From positions 10,215,001 through 10,279,000 of the forward strand of contig CM056552.1 of the NCBI GenBank assembly GCA_029721515.1: a stretch of DNA of 64,000 bases. Reading direction: 5' to 3'. Below are positions 61,592 to 64,000 of the stretch, piece after piece. The translations under genes and the position numbers were made by a program. Below the pieces are notes generated by a model. It was not told the DNA's origin. It did not search any database and saw only the letters and a list, made by a program, of their open reading frames with translations. Origin of the DNA: Synanceia verrucosa (lineage: Eukaryota > Chordata > Actinopteri > Perciformes > Synanceiidae). Each line of letters starts with the position of its first letter. Positions within the stretch are counted from its first letter, which is position 1.

Positions 61592-62764
61592 ATGGTCTGC
61601 CTGCTCATATTTGTAACGGTGCTGCATTTGGTCACCTTGGCCATGCTCCTCACCGCCACCCTGGAGAAGGTGAGATGTGAAAAAACTGTGTTGACTTTCT
61701 TCTTACAGTAGATGGCACTGCTAAAAACAATCTGATCATAAGAATCTTTCTTTCTTGCTGCAGTCCTGGTGGATATGGGATGATTTAGAGATCACAGACC
61801 TCTGGTATAACTGCTTCCATGACAACGCCACAAACACCTGGTTGTGTGCTGCGACCAACGAAAGCGGTACATGTTGTTCAGTTTGTCTTTCTGCATAGAT
61901 GTGCATGCTGGCTTTGTGGATCATTGTCTCTTTCTCATCATGGTCTGACCTGCTCTTTCTCCAGACTGGCTGCAGTCTGTCCAGGCCCTCATGGTCCTCG
62001 CCGTGGTCTTCTCCTCCATCTCCTTCCTGGTTTTTCTTGGTCAGCTGTTCACCATGTCCAGAGGGGGACTCTTCTACTTCACAGGCCTCTGTCAGGCCTT
62101 TGCAGGTGTTTGAAGTCTCATTCCATTAACTACATAAATGTTGTCAAGGACAAACGAAAAAAAAAAGCTGACGGCATCTCATGTTTTCACTTTTCAAGGA
62201 CCGTTGAAACTATGTGTTTCGTGCTCTTTTAAATTTTTTTATGGTTGTTAAGAGAGTAGGTGTGACTTGGTCAATGAGATCAGTTTGGCTCACACTTTTT
62301 GCTATTTTCTACTCTTTATGAATTGTGCATATGCACTCTGCTTGATAAAATACAGACACTGTTGTTTATAATCCCACATTATAGCACAAAATGTATATTA
62401 GAAAATAGAAATAGAAAGAAAGACAAATAGAAAATAGAAAAAATAATTGTAAAAGTAATATTTATGTGGGGATCCTCATTAATCCCTTATGTGTTGTTAC
62501 CATAGACTACAGACATTTACATAGTAAATGCATGCCTGTGATGATGCAAGAATCTGAACTAAATCTTTGTAATGTGTTGCTCTTGCAGGTTTCACAGCCT
62601 TTGCTGCTTGCCTCATCTTCACCTTCCACAGAAAGGAGATCTTAAGTGACTCCAGAGATCTGAGCAAAGGACGCTTTGGCTACTGTTTCATCCTGGCGTG
62701 GCTGTGTGTCCCTCTGCTCCTGATCAGTGGTGTCCTCTATGTCCATCTGCGCAAGAAGCAGTGA
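61592..62764 (+). CDS. emp3: EMP3-like PMP22/claudin-family four-pass membrane protein
   Basis: Four coding exons join in frame: 61592-61669, 61764-61866, 61965-62105 and 62589-62764 (TGA), giving 165 residues; human EMP3 is 163. Four hydrophobic segments lie near residues 2-22, 66-88, 97-120 and 137-158. The first extracellular loop carries the PMP22/claudin signature W...LWYNC (40-43) with a second Cys at 54 and two N-glycosylation sequons (NAT 47-49, NES 58-60). EKSWW, GGLFYFTGLCQ, GRFGYCFILAW and the basic end HLRKKQ closely match EMP3. The intron positions (one in each loop) are typical of the family. The protein is expected at the plasma membrane and linked to proliferation and cell contact. 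Which teleost paralogue this is cannot be told here. Confidence 0.9.
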
Positions 62765-63150
62765 GCCAAAAGCAGCCTAAGGGTGTAAAAACCTCATCAT
62801 AGGAGTGCAATGTGCTCTGTACTCACTTCAATCACATTTCAATTAATAGTAAGCGCACATGAGGAGGTGACTGAGAAGAAAATACCTCTTTAAATGATAC
62901 AGCTTTGTTTACTGTCTCATAAACTATCCACTCTACCCAGCTGCATGGTATGCAGGACATTATGTCATCATGGAGGCCGCCCAGAACTCAGCCATGCTGT
63001 AAGATATAAAGCTCATATTATTGTGCAACATGAAGGACTTTGGCATATTTTTTTTATTATTGGGTAATGAATTGTGCTGAATGTATGTTTGCAGCCTATG
63101 TTTTTGTGTATATATCTGTTTACTTATTAAAAACGCAATTCAGATTGATG
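62765..63150 (+). other. emp3: EMP gene 3' UTR with ATTAAA signal
   Basis: Non-coding sequence after the TGA. ATTAAA at about 63126 is the best poly(A) hexamer, followed by T/G-rich sequence. Confidence 0.4.
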
Positions 63151-63599
63151 ACATGAATGTTACTAAAGAACATTCCTGTATTTAAAAGCCTGTTTTGTTT
63201 GTATTAAGTGCTTTGTGTAACACAGTGCAGATGCAATATAATGAGAAATGGGTGTGCCTTACTCCTCATTTAATCCCTGTGTTGTGTCATTCATTGTTTA
63301 CTTTGTCAAAATATGATCACACTGTTTTCTAATTAGCAAACTAACTAATAACAAACTGACTGCCACTAAAGACGTTTTCATTTCGTAAAAATGATTGTAC
63401 CTGACACCTTTTGAGATGGTAAGCGAGCCACATTGTTACGTGTTCCTCTTGCAGACAAACCTACCTGTCAGGCTGGACCAGTCCAAAAGGTAAACTGTGG
63501 GGTAAATAGCAGCCTCTAAGATCAAGTATGCACTCAGCAATTATTCTCCACACACCTTTAGGTGAAAGACCTGGGTCCAGAATATGAAAGAGGATTTAT

Positions 63600-63831
63600 T
63601 TGTAACACTGCAGCCGTGAAGCTCAGAGAGAGGAACAGTAGGAGTGTGTGTCGGAGCAGCAGACCCATCTGTCAGCTGCACAGAATTTCTGGCATCTGAG
63701 AACAATGTTGCTAACAAGGAGTGGAAAGGTTAAGCGATGACAAGCAGGGGAGGGAACACATGAAGATCTGCAGCTCCAGAGAGCAACCTCGTACTCGAGC
63801 CTGAGAGATGAGGCATGCTGCCCAGGAGGTG
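63600..63831 (+). other. Candidate first exon of a further gene at the window edge
   Basis: A purine-rich stretch ends in GCCCAGGAG|GTGAGTCTCC, a strong donor near 63831, with a short frame MRHAAQE before it. No downstream exon is inside the window, so the identity is unknown. Confidence 0.25.
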
Positions 63832-64000
63832 AGTCTCCTATCTTGTGTCATTTTGCAAAATACTGATCACTTCTCATTGATTTGCTTCTTATGTCAACAT
63901 GAGGTGGGGCTGCTGCAGAACATGTGCTCAGTACTGAACTAGTGAACCCTGAACACAACTTGCCAACATGGATCTTGTCTGATTTTTCTTTTCTTTTTTT

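Overview
The window is vertebrate nuclear DNA, almost certainly from a teleost fish and probably a percomorph. Genes are split into short coding exons with consensus GT-AG borders and introns of 0.1-4 kb. Intergenic DNA is AT-rich and carries repeat families common in fish (Tc1-like elements, short inverted-repeat elements, a LINE-type tail ending in an ATCCATCCATT motif, a 38/39-bp minisatellite). There is no bacterial, plasmid or phage content, no CRISPR array, and I found no tRNA or rRNA gene. Exon models were built by hand from splice sites, phase and protein similarity.

Layout: (1) 1-13.9 kb, + strand: exons 2-5 of trim62 (coiled coil and B30.2; the RING/B-box exon lies upstream of the window) with a long 3' UTR. 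(2) 17.7-19.8 kb, - strand: a two-coding-exon, 435-residue multi-pass membrane protein with weak GPR160-like receptor features. (3) 23-34 kb, + strand: znf362, a six-C2H2 zinc-finger regulator, with a possible extra 126-nt in-frame exon. (4) 34.4-38.9 kb: a repeat block holding a long palindrome, a Tc1-like element inserted inside an older short element, and about 31 copies of a 38/39-bp minisatellite. (5) 39-44.9 kb, + strand: a GT6-family glycosyltransferase, a3galt2-like. (6) 47.1-58.2 kb, - strand: a 21-exon coiled-coil gene matching CCDC30 (about 784 residues), one exon of which is one base short of an open frame. (7) 60.3-63.1 kb, + strand: a PMP22/EMP-family four-pass protein, closest to EMP3. 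The last 1.2 kb may hold the first exon of another gene.

The order trim62 - znf362 - a3galt2 matches human 1p35 as I recall it, so that block looks ancient. ccdc30 and emp3 map elsewhere in human, so a rearrangement border probably lies between 44.9 and 47.1 kb. The genes do not form an operon or a visible shared pathway: they cover ubiquitin ligation, a putative receptor, transcriptional control, glycolipid synthesis, a structural coiled coil and a small membrane protein.

I found no convincing new multi-gene system. The items most worth checking are the one-base frame defect in ccdc30 exon 17 next to a CA-repeat donor, the tandem duplication of a ccdc30 exon pair, the optional znf362 exon, the 99-bp palindrome at 34.4 kb, the Tc1 transposase broken only by two TGA codons, and the GPR160-like gene.
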